Source: JBQCHF01 sp051953655 (GTDB taxonomy: Bacteria; Actinomycetota; Actinomycetes; Motilibacterales; Motilibacteraceae). From it: 17,520 nt of DNA. Both the position numbers and the translations under genes were made by a program. The notes under the pieces are model-generated. The model was not told the origin of the DNA. It was given only the letters and a program-made list of their open reading frames with translations, and did no database searches. The DNA lies in NCBI GenBank assembly GCA_051953655.1, contig JBQCIO010000336.1, positions 1-17,520 on the forward strand. The letters are read 5' to 3'. Positions 1 to 7,350 of the stretch are shown one piece after another (position 1 is the stretch's first letter; every line of letters starts with the position of its first letter).

Positions 1-70
1 GGGGGGGGGGGGGGGTTTTGGGGGGTTGTTGGGGCCCCCCTTCTCCGGTGTGGGGGGGGTTCTGGCCACC
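1..70. other. G-homopolymer low-complexity window edge, probably a sequence artefact
   Basis: The window opens with fifteen G in a row, then T4, G6, TTGTT, G4, C6 and a further G8 run near position 51. Nothing similar occurs elsewhere in the window. Runs of this kind are typical of a contig end built from failing reads (two-colour instruments call no-signal as G). A natural G-rich end cannot be excluded, but there is no terminal palindrome of the kind seen in Streptomyces telomeres. No gene is supported here. Confidence 0.6.
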
Positions 71-203
71 CCTCCCGTACCCGCCTGCGCCCCTCGTCCC
101 GCCGGCGGTCCTGCTCGGCACGGTCAACGGCGCTGGTGACGGGAGGAGCGGGCGCGGGGCCGTTCCAGGCGGCCGGCCGCCGGTCACGATCACCCGGATT
201 GGG

Positions 204-248
204 TGAAGGGCACCTTCATACGAACCTATTGGACGAAAGCGCCCTTCA
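204..248. repeat. 45-bp imperfect palindrome, REP/MITE-like candidate
   Basis: The outer arms TGAAGGGC (204-211) and GCCCTTCA (241-248) are perfect inverted repeats. Pairing continues inward to about 15 bases with two mismatches, and the centre is the relatively A/T-rich stretch around CGAACCTATTGGACG. The two mismatches are A-C/C-A in a plus-strand RNA but become G-U wobbles in a minus-strand RNA, so the minus-strand transcript would fold better. A smaller hairpin, TGAAGG-GCA-CCTTCA (204-218), lies inside it. It lies between genes, as expected for a dispersed palindromic element, but only one copy is in this window. Confidence 0.4.
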
Positions 249-425
249 TCTGCTGCCCGTGCCCCACCCATTCTTGATCTTGGCCCCGCAGACCGGAGCC
301 GGCAGCGCGAACCGGCCCCGCGGCCACGGCCGCCGTCACCAGCGCCGTTGACCGTGGTCGAACCCGTCCGCCGCCTGCCCGCCCGACGCCCTTGACCGAA
401 TTGCGCAGGCACCTCCGGCGTGTCA

Positions 426-441
426 CGCCCTTTCGGGGGCG
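426..441 (-). terminator. Weak candidate terminator of the two-component operon
   Basis: On the minus strand CGCCC pairs with GGGCG around CCGAAA, about 75 bases past the histidine kinase stop codon. The stem has only 5 bp and no U-tract follows, so it is tentative. The position is right for the end of the regulator-kinase transcript. Confidence 0.25.
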
Positions 442-515
442 CCGCGGAATGCCGGGCACCGCCTGCGTAGAACGGTCGACGGCGGGCGGCGACCTCCAGC
501 AGGAGAACCGGCGCC

Positions 516-1769
516 TCACCCGCCCGGCAGCGGATCGCTGGTGACCGGCACCGGCAGCGCCTCCCCGGACGGGTGCGCGACCGGGAGCCACAGCACGAAG
601 GTGGCGCCGCGCCCCGGCTCGGAGTGCACCGCCACCGCACCTCCGTGGCTCTCGACGATCTGGCGCACGATGGCCAGACCCAGCCCCGCGTGCCCGGACG
701 CGCCGTGCCCCTCCACCCGGTAGAAGCGCTCGAACAGCCGGGCCTGGTGCTCGCGTGGGATGCCCGGGCCCTCGTCGCGCACCGCCACCCAGGCCCAGTC
801 GCCCAGCCGGCCCGACGCGCACAGGACCTCGCGCCCCGCGGGGGAGTAGCGGGTGGCGTTGGACAGCAGGTTGGCCACCGCGCGGCGCAGCGCGTCGCGG
901 TCGCCGGTGACGACGACGCCGTCGGCCAGGCCCGAGCGCAGCACCGCGTCCGGCGCGAGCGGACGCACCTCCTCCAGGGCCTCACGGGCCACCGCGCCCA
1001 GGTCGAGCTCGGGCTCCACGAAGCGGCCCCCCGCGCGCCGGGCGGTGGCCAGCAGGTCGTCGACCAGCCGGCTCATCCGTTCGCAGGCGCGCCCGACGAC
1101 TTCGGCGGCCCGCGCGCGCTCGGCCGGGGTGGCGTCGTCGGCGGCCAGGACGGCGTCGACGTTGGCGCGGATGATCGCCAGCGGCGTGCGCAGCTCGTGC
1201 GAGGCGTCGTCGACGATCCGGCGCTGGGCGGCGAAGGAGTCCTCCAGCCGGGCGAGCATCCCGTCGATCGTGTCGCCCAGGCGCCGCAGCTCGTCGTCCG
1301 GTCCCTGCAGGGCGATCCGCCGGGACAGGTCGGTGGCGGTGATCTCCTCCGCAGTGGCCGCCATGGCCGCCACCGGCCGCAGCGCCCGGCCGGACAGCCA
1401 CCACCCGACGGCGAGGGACGCGACGAGCAGGGTGAGCAGCGTCCACACCGAGTAGGTGCGCAGGGCCTCGAGCGTCCGCTCGTTCACCGCCTGCTCCAGG
1501 CTGCGCACGTCGGTGAGGGTGACCGACCCCAGCGGCACGAACGTGCCGTCCGCGGTGAAGAAACCGCGTTGCAGCGTCACGGTGTTGGTGACCGGGGTGC
1601 CGGACAGCCGCGCGTGCAGGCCGAGGTAGATGGCGGCCAGCACCAGGGCGGTGGCGGCGAACACCAGCGCCGAGTAGCTCACGGTGAGCCGGACGCGCAG
1701 GGTGCGGGTCCAGGCCGGCATGCGCTGAAGGAGCGGGGGAGGCCCTGGTTCTGCTGCAGCGCGGCTCAT
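516..1769 (-). CDS. Sensor histidine kinase (HAMP, HisKA, HATPase_c)
   Basis: This 417-residue inner-membrane sensor kinase autophosphorylates on histidine and passes the phosphate to the response regulator encoded just upstream. In order there are a short cytoplasmic N-terminus, TM1 (about 27-50), a small extracytoplasmic sensor loop of about 55 residues, TM2 (about 106-125), a HAMP linker, the H box DDASHELRTPLAII with phospho-acceptor His191, the N box LLSNATRYSP, and the G boxes DEGPGIP and GLGLAIV. All catalytic boxes are intact. The ATG overlaps the regulator's TGA (ATGA), so the two are translationally coupled. The start is fixed by this overlap. The signal sensed cannot be read from the sequence. 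The divergent MoxR/vWA/protease operon is a plausible target by position only. Confidence 0.95.
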   Translation of the reverse strand: MSRAAAEPGPPPLLQRMPAWTRTLRVRLTVSYSALVFAATALVLAAIYLGLHARLSGTPVTNTVTLQRGFFTADGTFVPLGSVTLTDVRSLEQAVNERTLEALRTYSVWTLLTLLVASLAVGWWLSGRALRPVAAMAATAEEITATDLSRRIALQGPDDELRRLGDTIDGMLARLEDSFAAQRRIVDDASHELRTPLAIIRANVDAVLAADDATPAERARAAEVVGRACERMSRLVDDLLATARRAGGRFVEPELDLGAVAREALEEVRPLAPDAVLRSGLADGVVVTGDRDALRRAVANLLSNATRYSPAGREVLCASGRLGDWAWVAVRDEGPGIPREHQARLFERFYRVEGHGASGHAGLGLAIVRQIVESHGGAVAVHSEPGRGATFVLWLPVAHPSGEALPVPVTSDPLPGG

Positions 1770-2479
1770 GCGGGCTCCCGCAGCCGGTAGCCCTGCCCGA
1801 CGACGGTCTCCACCAGCCCGCCGTCGGCCTCCTCGACGTCCCCGCGCGCGCCCGCGAGCTTGCGCCGCAGCGTGCCGACGGTGACCCGGACGGTCTGGGT
1901 GAACGGGTCGGCGTTCTCGTCCCACACGTGCTCGAGCAGCTCCTCGGCCGGCACCACGTGCCCGGGCCGGCGCATGAGGTACTCCAGCACGCCGAGCTCC
2001 TTGTTGGTCAGCCGCAGCTCCTGGTCGCCGAGGCGCGCGCTGCGCCGGGCGGTGTCCAGCATCAGCTCGCCGACGACCAGCTCGGCCGACCCGCCGGCCA
2101 CCTCGCGGCGCAGCAGCGCGCGCACCCGGGCCAGCAGCTCGGGCAGCGCGAACGGCTTGACCAGGTAGTCGTCGGCGCCGGCATCCAGCCCGGCCACCCG
2201 GTGCTCCAGCGCCGAGCGTGCGGTGAGCACGAGGATCCGCGCGTCCCGCCCGTTGGGTCCGTCGTCCAGAGCACCGGCGCGCACGTCGCGGCAGACGTCG
2301 AGCCCGTCGCGGTCGGGCAGGTTGAGGTCGAGCACGAGCAGGTCGTAGGCGTTCACCAGCAGCCGGTCCACGGCATCGCCCGCGGTGAGCGCGACGTCGA
2401 CGGCGTAGCCGGCCCGCTCCAGCCCGAAGCGCAGGGCCTCGGCCAGGTCCTCCTCGTCCTCCACCAGCAGCAGGCGCAC
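1766..2479 (-). CDS. OmpR/PhoB-family response regulator
   Basis: A 237-residue DNA-binding regulator partnered with the downstream kinase. The receiver domain (about 1-120) opens with VRLLLVEDEED (acidic pocket Glu7/Asp8) and carries the phospho-acceptor Asp51 in VLDLNLP, the conserved Thr in VLTARS and Lys in VKPFALPEL. The C-terminal winged helix (about 140-235) shows LTNKELGVLEYLMRRPG and the recognition segment TQTVRVTVGTLRRKL, typical of OmpR/PhoB proteins. The start is uncertain: GTG at 2479 or GTG at 2488 (three more residues, V-T-P). Neither has a clear Shine-Dalgarno sequence, so a leaderless mRNA is possible. The stop overlaps the kinase start. Confidence 0.94.
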   Translation of the reverse strand: MRLLLVEDEEDLAEALRFGLERAGYAVDVALTAGDAVDRLLVNAYDLLVLDLNLPDRDGLDVCRDVRAGALDDGPNGRDARILVLTARSALEHRVAGLDAGADDYLVKPFALPELLARVRALLRREVAGGSAELVVGELMLDTARRSARLGDQELRLTNKELGVLEYLMRRPGHVVPAEELLEHVWDENADPFTQTVRVTVGTLRRKLAGARGDVEEADGGLVETVVGQGYRLREPA

Positions 2480-2702
2480 GGGGGTCACGGTAGGCGCTCG
2501 AGCGGGCGCCGAGGGAGCGGAGGTGGCGGCGTCGCGAAGCAGCCGCTGCCGGAGAGCGCGAGGTGGCCGGTCGAGCCGACAAGCACAGTGCCGTGCCGGC
2601 TTTCGCTCCGCTTTCGGCGGGCACCTGTTGGCTTGCTCTCGTACACAGGGACAGGACCGGCCACGGACAGACCAGGCGGCCGGCGGGACGGACGGAGACG
2701 AC
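2480..2702. other. Divergent intergenic region (regulator / moxR)
   Basis: About 220 bp between the two divergent operons, so it must hold both promoters. I could not find a convincing -35/-10 pair on either strand. The moxR ribosome binding site GGAGA (2694-2698) sits at its right edge. An open frame runs upstream from moxR through this region, but it reads as Arg/Ser-rich shadow sequence. Confidence 0.4.
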
Positions 2703-3815
2703 GTGCTGGACCAGGGGCAGGCAGCGGCCACGGGGCGCGAGCTGGAGCGGGCGCTGTTCGAGGTCAAGCGGGTCATCGTGGGCCAGGACCGCATGGTCGA
2801 GCGGATGGTGGTGGCGCTGCTGTCCCGCGGCCACGTGCTGCTCGAGGGCGTGCCCGGCGTGGCCAAGACGCTCGCGGTGCAGACGCTGGCGCAGGTCGTC
2901 GGCGGCAGCTTCTCGCGCATCCAGTTCACCCCGGACCTGGTCCCGAGCGACGTCGTCGGCACCCGGATCTACCGGCCCTCCAGCGAGGGCTTCGACGTCG
3001 AGCTCGGCCCGGTGTTCGCCAACTTCGTGCTCGCCGACGAGGTGAACCGCGCGCCGGCCAAGGTGCAGTCGGCGCTGCTGGAGGTCATGGCCGAGCGGCA
3101 GGTCTCCCTGGGCGGGCGCAGCCACCCGGTGCCGGACCCGTTCCTGGTGCTGGCGACGCAGAACCCGATCGAGCACGAGGGCGTCTACCAGCTGCCCGAG
3201 GCCCAGCGCGACCGCTTCCTCATGAAGGTGCACGTGCCCTACCCGTCGGGTGCGGAGGAGGTGGCGATCGTCCAGCGGATGAGCGTGGACCCGCCGCGGC
3301 CCGAGCAGGTGCTCAGCCCGGACCGGCTGCGCGCGCTGCAGGCCGCCGCCGACCAGGTGTTCGTGCACCACGCGGTCACCGAGTACGCCGTGCGCCTCGT
3401 GCTCGCCACCCGCGAGCCGGCCTCCTACGGCGTGCCGGAGATCGGCCCGGCCCTGTCCTACGGTGCCGGCCCGCGCGCCTCGCTCGGCCTGGTGGCCGCG
3501 GCGCGCGCCCTGGCGCTGCTGCGCGGGCGCGACTACGCCCTGCCCGAGGACGTGCACGACGTCGCCGAGGACGTGCTGCCGCACCGGCTGGTGATGTCCT
3601 TCGACGCGCTCGCCGACGGCATCGACCCGCGCCAGGTGGTGGACCGGGTGCGATCGGTGGTGCCCCAGCCGCGGGTGGCCCCGCAGCAGGACGAGGCCTG
3701 GCGGTCCCGCCAGCAGACCCACCAGGTCCCGCAGACCCAGCAGGTCCCGCAGACCCAGCAGGAACACCCGACGCAGGTGCTCGACGGGCGTGAGGGCCGG
3801 CAGGAGTCGGCGTGA
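2703..3815 (+). CDS. moxR: MoxR-family AAA+ ATPase
   Basis: A 370-residue AAA+ ATPase of the MoxR group, known as chaperone-like partners of vWA-domain proteins. Walker A is GVPGVAKT (49-56), Walker B is LADE (Asp112/Glu113), sensor 1 is the LATQNP segment, and the arginine-finger region is EAQRDRF. The AAA+ core and lid end near residue 320. A low-complexity tail of about 45 residues follows, rich in Gln, Pro and Thr and partly built from an 18-bp DNA repeat. The GTG start at 2703 has GGAGA five bases upstream and gives VLDQGQ. An ATG 180 bases earlier would add an unlikely Arg-rich leader. The stop overlaps the next start (GTGA). First gene of a four-gene operon. Confidence 0.93.
   Translation: MLDQGQAAATGRELERALFEVKRVIVGQDRMVERMVVALLSRGHVLLEGVPGVAKTLAVQTLAQVVGGSFSRIQFTPDLVPSDVVGTRIYRPSSEGFDVELGPVFANFVLADEVNRAPAKVQSALLEVMAERQVSLGGRSHPVPDPFLVLATQNPIEHEGVYQLPEAQRDRFLMKVHVPYPSGAEEVAIVQRMSVDPPRPEQVLSPDRLRALQAAADQVFVHHAVTEYAVRLVLATREPASYGVPEIGPALSYGAGPRASLGLVAAARALALLRGRDYALPEDVHDVAEDVLPHRLVMSFDALADGIDPRQVVDRVRSVVPQPRVAPQQDEAWRSRQQTHQVPQTQQVPQTQQEHPTQVLDGREGRQESA
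3723..3758 (+). repeat. 18-bp tandem repeat (two perfect copies) in the moxR tail
   Basis: The unit CAGGTCCCGCAGACCCAG is repeated exactly at 3723-3740 and 3741-3758, with degenerate half-units on both sides. In frame it encodes QVPQTQ repeats within the MoxR C-terminal tail. The unit is a multiple of three, so copy-number change would keep the frame. Confidence 0.85.
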
Positions 3816-4879
3816 GCACGAGCCTCCCCCTGGCCGGCTCCGGCCGGCTTCCCCTGGCCGGCCGCGGCCCGGCCGTGGGCACCTCCGCCCGCGACCCGGA
3901 GGCGGTGCTGCGCACGCTCGAGCTCACGGTGACCCGGCGGCTGGACGGCCTGCTGCACGGCGACCACCTGGGCCTGGTGCCCGGGCACGGCACCGAGCCG
4001 GCCGAGTCGCGCGAGTACCGCGCCGGCGAGGACGACGTCCGGCGGATGGACTGGGCGGTCACCGCCCGCACCACCGTGCCGCACGTGCGCGACCTGGTGG
4101 CCGACCACGAGCTGGAGACGACCGTGGTCGTCGACGCCACCGCCAGCATGGACTTCGGCACCGCCGAGCTGGAGAAGCGCGACCTCGCGCTGTCCGCGGT
4201 GGCCGCCATCGGCTTCCTCACCCAGCGCACCGGCAACCGGCTCGGCGCGGTGGTCGCCCACGAGCGCGGCGTGCGCCGGCTGCCGGCCCTGGCCGGCCGC
4301 GAGCCGCTCCTGCGGGTGCTGCGCCTGCTGGCGACGGCCCCGCGCAGCACCGCCGACACGGATGGGAGGCCGGAGGGGGCCTCCGGTGCGCAGGCGGGGC
4401 TGGCCGAGGCGCTGGACGTGGCCGCCCGGCAGGCCCGCCGGCGCGGGCTGGTGGTCGTCGTCTCGGACTTCCTCGACGGCGACCCGACCACCGGCGACGT
4501 CCCCTGGTCCGGCGGGCTGCGCCGGCTGGCGGTGCGCCACGACGTGCTGGCCGTCGAGGTCTCCGACCCGCGCGAGCACGAGCTGCCCGACGTCGGCCTG
4601 CTCTCGCTGGTCGACCCCGAGACCGGGCGTCGGCGCGAGGTGTGGACCGGCAGCCGCAGGCTGCGCGAGCGCTACGCCGCGGCGGCCGCCGAGCAGCGGG
4701 CCGCGCGGGCGGAGGTGCTCCGGCGCACCGGCGCGCACCACGTCGCGCTGCGCACCGACCGGGACTGGGTGCGCGACCTCGCCCGCTCGGTGCTCACCCG
4801 CAACCGGACCGCATCCATGGCCGGGGCCGGGGGTCCGGCCGGTGCCGGGCTGACCCGGGGGACGGGTGGCGCGCGATGA
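3812..4879 (+). CDS. DUF58 domain-containing protein
   Basis: A 355-residue protein of the DUF58 family, usually encoded between moxR and vWA genes. The hallmark SREYRAGEDDVRRMDW lies at 66-81. A vWA-like fold follows, with the MIDAS-like motif DATAS (108-112) and a second acidic strand VVVVSDFLDGD. No membrane segment is evident, which fits a cytosolic partner of the MoxR ATPase. A Gly/Ala-rich, probably disordered tail follows residue 335. The GTG start overlaps the moxR stop, and the stop overlaps the next ATG (ATGA), so all three genes are translationally coupled. The exact function of DUF58 proteins is not established. Confidence 0.92.
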   Translation: MSTSLPLAGSGRLPLAGRGPAVGTSARDPEAVLRTLELTVTRRLDGLLHGDHLGLVPGHGTEPAESREYRAGEDDVRRMDWAVTARTTVPHVRDLVADHELETTVVVDATASMDFGTAELEKRDLALSAVAAIGFLTQRTGNRLGAVVAHERGVRRLPALAGREPLLRVLRLLATAPRSTADTDGRPEGASGAQAGLAEALDVAARQARRRGLVVVVSDFLDGDPTTGDVPWSGGLRRLAVRHDVLAVEVSDPREHELPDVGLLSLVDPETGRRREVWTGSRRLRERYAAAAAEQRAARAEVLRRTGAHHVALRTDRDWVRDLARSVLTRNRTASMAGAGGPAGAGLTRGTGGAR

Positions 4880-5844
4880 GCCTGTCCTCCCTCACCTTCG
4901 ACGCCCCGCTGCGGCTGCTCCTGCTGCTGGCGGTGGTGGCGCTGCTCGCGGTCTACCTGCTCCAGCAGCGCCGCCGCACCGCCTACGCGGTGCGCTTCAC
5001 CCAGCTGCCGCTGCTCGACAAGGTCGCTCCGCGCCGCCCGGCCTGGCGCCGGCACGTGCCGGCCGCGGCGTTCCTGGCCGCCCTGTCCCTGCTGGTGCTC
5101 GCCTTCGCCCGGCCCACCGCCGAGACCAAGGTGCCGCGCGAGCGGGCCACCGTGATCGTGGCGGTGGACGTCTCGCTGTCCATGGAGGCCACCGACGTCC
5201 AGCCCACCCGGCTGGAGGCGGCGCAGGCGGCGGCCAAGCGGTTCGTCGGCCAGCTGCCGGACAACTTCCGGGTCGGCCTGGTCGCCTTCTCCGGCGCTGC
5301 CTCGGTCGTGGTGCCGCCCACCGAGGACCACCAGGCGGTCGAGCGCGGGGTGTCCCGGCTGAGCCTGGGCCCGGCCACCGGCATCGGCGAGGCGATCTAC
5401 GCCAGCCTGGACGCGATCCGCAACGCCGACTCCCAGCTCGACGGCACCAAGGGCTCGCCGCCTGCGCGGATCGTGCTGCTCTCCGACGGCACCAACACGG
5501 TGGGCCGCGACCCGCTGCGGGCCGCCCAGCAGGCCAAGTCCGACGGGGTGCCGGTCAGCACGATCGCCTACGGCACCCAGGACGGGGTCGTGGAGACCCA
5601 GGGCCAGCAGATCAACGTGCCGGTCGACGTCGACGCGCTGCGTGAGATCGCGCAGGCCGGCGGCGGCCAGGCCTACACCGCGCAGTCGTCGGACCAGCTG
5701 CGCCGGGTCTACGACGACATCGGCAGCTCGATCGGCTACCGGCTGGAGCGGCACGAGGTCACGACCTGGTTCGTGGGCCTGGCCCTGCTGGCGGCGCTGG
5801 CCGCCGCGGCGGCATCGCTGCGCTGGTTCGCGCGGTTGCCGTGA
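4876..5844 (+). CDS. Membrane-anchored vWA-domain protein (BatA-like)
   Basis: A 322-residue protein with two N-terminal membrane segments (about 12-29 and 61-78), a von Willebrand factor A domain (about 92-285) and a C-terminal membrane helix (about 296-316). This is the BatA/YfbK-type layout. The metal-ion-dependent adhesion site is complete: DVSLS (Asp98, Ser100, Ser102), a Thr in GPATGIGEA and an Asp in LLSDGTNT. It probably binds a protein ligand through a divalent metal, with MoxR and DUF58 as working partners. The ATG at 4876 overlaps the DUF58 stop, and the stop overlaps a possible upstream start of the protease gene. Confidence 0.93.
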   Translation: MSLSSLTFDAPLRLLLLLAVVALLAVYLLQQRRRTAYAVRFTQLPLLDKVAPRRPAWRRHVPAAAFLAALSLLVLAFARPTAETKVPRERATVIVAVDVSLSMEATDVQPTRLEAAQAAAKRFVGQLPDNFRVGLVAFSGAASVVVPPTEDHQAVERGVSRLSLGPATGIGEAIYASLDAIRNADSQLDGTKGSPPARIVLLSDGTNTVGRDPLRAAQQAKSDGVPVSTIAYGTQDGVVETQGQQINVPVDVDALREIAQAGGGQAYTAQSSDQLRRVYDDIGSSIGYRLERHEVTTWFVGLALLAALAAAAASLRWFARLP

Positions 5845-5870
5845 GCGGGGTGCCGGACGTGAGCGAGGAC

Positions 5871-5878
5871 GGAAGGGG
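5871..5878 (+). promoter_or_regulatory. Ribosome binding site that decides the protease start
   Basis: The purine run GGAAGGGG lies seven bases before ATG 5886. A GTG at 5841 overlaps the upstream stop (GTGA) and would add 15 residues, but it has no comparable site. The ATG is therefore preferred, though coupled initiation at 5841 remains possible. Confidence 0.6.
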
Positions 5879-5885
5879 ACCCCTG

Positions 5886-6998
5886 ATGAGCAGCGACCTG
5901 ATCGGCGGACGGCTCCGCGACGGCGACGCCCGCGAGGACGACCCGCGGGTCGCCGGCGCCGACGAGGGCACGCCCCACGGCACGAGCGGGGGCAGCGGTC
6001 CCTGGTGGGCGCCGGGTGGCAGCGGCGGCGGTTCCTCCCGAGACCCCTGGACCACCGGTCCGGCCGGCGCCGGCGGGTCCGGGCGGTCCTCGGCCGGGAC
6101 GGCGACGGCGTGGCCGCCGGCGCAGCCCCCGCAGCGGCCCGAGACCGGCGCCGGCGGCCCGGGCGGGCCGGGCTGGGGCGGCAGCGGCTGGGGAGGCGGC
6201 CCGACCCCGCCGCCCGGCGGCACGGTCGCCCCGCGCCGGGCCGGGCGGCTGGTCGCGCTGGTGGCCGCGGCGGGTCTGGCCGCTGGGGCCCTCGGCGGTG
6301 CCGGGGCGGCGGTGGTGCTCGACCGGCAGGCCGGCGTGGGCACCCTGTCCGGCGCCTCGGTGTCCACCGGTGCCGCACCGACGGCGATGGACGCCAAGGC
6401 GGTGGCCGCCGCGGTGCTGCCCAGCGTGGTGCAGATCCAGGCGCAGGTGTCCCAGGGCCGCTCCACCGGCTCCGGCTTCGTCATCGACCGGCAGGGCCAC
6501 GTGCTGACCAACGCGCACGTCGTCGGCGACGCCCAGCAGGTCACCGTGGTCACCAACGACGGCACCCGGCTGGCCGGCACCGTCGTGGGCGCCGACGCGG
6601 CCCACGACGTCGCCGTCGTGCGGGTGCAGGGCGGCGACCTCAACCCGCTGGTGCTCGGCCGCTCGAGCGCGGTGGCCGTCGGCGACCCGGTGCTGGCCGT
6701 CGGCTCGCCGCTGGGCCTGTCCGGCACCGTGACCCAGGGGATCATCAGCGCCAAGGACCGCGACGTCGAGGTCGGCAACGGCGAGAAGCTCAAGGCGCTG
6801 CAGACGGACGCGCCGATCAACCCCGGCAACAGCGGTGGCCCGCTGGTGGACTCCGCCGGCCGGGTGATCGGGATGAACACGGCGATCGCCACGCTCGGCG
6901 GCGGTGGCCTCGGCGGGGAGTCCGGCAGCATCGGCATCGGCTTCGCGATCCCCATCGACCGCGCCGTGCAGGTGGCCCAGCAGCTGCTCGGCCGCTGA
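5886..6998 (+). CDS. Membrane-anchored S1C (HtrA/DegP-like) serine protease without PDZ domain
   Basis: A 370-residue trypsin-like protease. A Gly/Pro-rich, probably disordered cytoplasmic segment (1-118) precedes one membrane helix (about 121-143), which places the protease outside the membrane. The catalytic triad is visible: His211 in TNAHVV, Asp241 in HDVAVV and Ser316 in GNSGGP. The S1C signature SGSGFVID precedes His. HtrA relatives normally carry one or more PDZ domains after the protease. Here the protein stops right after GFAIPIDRAVQ and a few more residues, so PDZ is absent. Last gene of the moxR operon, suggesting the MoxR/vWA module and the protease act together at the cell surface. 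It ends only 20 bp from the convergent cold-shock gene. Confidence 0.93.
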   Translation: MSSDLIGGRLRDGDAREDDPRVAGADEGTPHGTSGGSGPWWAPGGSGGGSSRDPWTTGPAGAGGSGRSSAGTATAWPPAQPPQRPETGAGGPGGPGWGGSGWGGGPTPPPGGTVAPRRAGRLVALVAAAGLAAGALGGAGAAVVLDRQAGVGTLSGASVSTGAAPTAMDAKAVAAAVLPSVVQIQAQVSQGRSTGSGFVIDRQGHVLTNAHVVGDAQQVTVVTNDGTRLAGTVVGADAAHDVAVVRVQGGDLNPLVLGRSSAVAVGDPVLAVGSPLGLSGTVTQGIISAKDRDVEVGNGEKLKALQTDAPINPGNSGGPLVDSAGRVIGMNTAIATLGGGGLGGESGSIGIGFAIPIDRAVQVAQQLLGR

Positions 6999-7018
6999 TC
7001 ACGAGAGAGATGTGGGGG

Positions 7019-7222
7019 TCAGATGAGGTGGACGGCGTCGGCCTGGGGGCCCTTCTGGCCCTGGGTGACCTCGAACTCGACCCGCTGGCCCTCCTCGAGG
7101 GAGCGGTAGCCGCTGCCCTGGATCGCGCTGTAGTGCACGAAGACGTCGGCGCCGCCGCCGTCGACGGCGATGAAGCCGTAGCCCTTCTCCGAGTTGAACC
7201 ACTTCACGGTGCCCTGCGCCAT
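7019..7222 (-). CDS. cspA: CspA-family cold-shock protein
   Basis: A complete 67-residue cold-shock domain protein that binds single-stranded nucleic acid as an RNA chaperone. It opens with MAQGTVKWFN, carries RNP1 as KGYGFI and RNP2 as VFVHYSAI, and ends with the usual GPQADAV segment. A purine run (GAAGAGAG) lies upstream of the ATG. The gene has its own candidate promoter and a stem-loop in the leader. It is convergent with the protease gene with a 20-bp gap and no visible terminator between them. Confidence 0.96.
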   Translation of the reverse strand: MAQGTVKWFNSEKGYGFIAVDGGGADVFVHYSAIQGSGYRSLEEGQRVEFEVTQGQKGPQADAVHLI

Positions 7223-7251
7223 CGTGCGTCTCTCTTCTCGCCGGCAAGCCC

Positions 7252-7272
7252 GTCGCCGCCCCTCGCGGCGAC
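7252..7272 (-). other. Stem-loop at the predicted 5' end of the csp mRNA
   Basis: GTCGCCGC (7252-7259) and GCGGCGAC (7265-7272) form a perfect 8-bp inverted repeat with a 5-base loop. With the candidate promoter at 7280-7308, transcription would begin at about 7273, so the hairpin would form from the first bases of the leader. It could stabilise the mRNA or regulate translation. Alternatively it is a terminator of the 7351-7776 gene upstream. Confidence 0.5.
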
Positions 7273-7279
7273 GATCATC

Positions 7280-7308
7280 ACGCTAGCCCCGCGAGCGACC
7301 GCCGTCAG
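7280..7308 (-). promoter_or_regulatory. Candidate sigma-70 type promoter for the cold-shock gene
   Basis: On the minus strand CTGACG (7308-7303) and TAGCGT (7285-7280) are separated by 17 bases. The -35 keeps TGAC, and the -10 fits the TANNNT pattern common in actinobacteria. Expected start near 7273, giving a leader of about 50 bases. Confidence 0.4.
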
Positions 7309-7350
7309 CGGGCTGCCCACACTCGCCGCTGCCCCGACAGTCCGGCCGGG

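Larger units (their letters stand above)
71..515. other. Non-coding stretch downstream of the histidine kinase gene
   Basis: I see no credible gene here. The open frames have no ribosome binding site and read as Arg/Pro/Gly-rich shadow protein. Two structures stand out and are listed separately: a 45-bp imperfect palindrome at 204-248, set in unusually A/T-rich sequence for this window, and a short hairpin at 426-441 just past the end of the kinase gene. Confidence 0.55.

Noticed and set aside
1..60. G-quadruplex or telomere-like end
   Set aside because: The runs are irregular and there is no terminal palindrome; an assembly or base-calling artefact explains them better.
136..351. A possible 71-aa plus-strand gene in the left non-coding stretch
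   Set aside because: No ribosome binding site, Arg-rich end, and it runs through the 204-248 palindrome; no protein-like features.
2523..2702. An upstream ATG start extending MoxR by 60 residues
   Set aside because: The extension is Arg/Ser/Cys-rich, covers the divergent promoter region, and the GTG at 2703 has a good GGAGA site.
516..3767. A 1083-codon minus-strand frame spanning the kinase gene and continuing antisense to the regulator and moxR
   Set aside because: Only the first 1254 bp upstream of its stop code for the kinase; the rest is antisense shadow made of His/Arg/Gly-rich sequence, a usual effect of GC-rich codon use.
4365..4384. GGAGGCC-(6)-GGCCTCC inverted repeat inside the DUF58 gene
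   Set aside because: It falls in a variable coding loop (RPEGASG); a regulatory role inside the gene has no other support.
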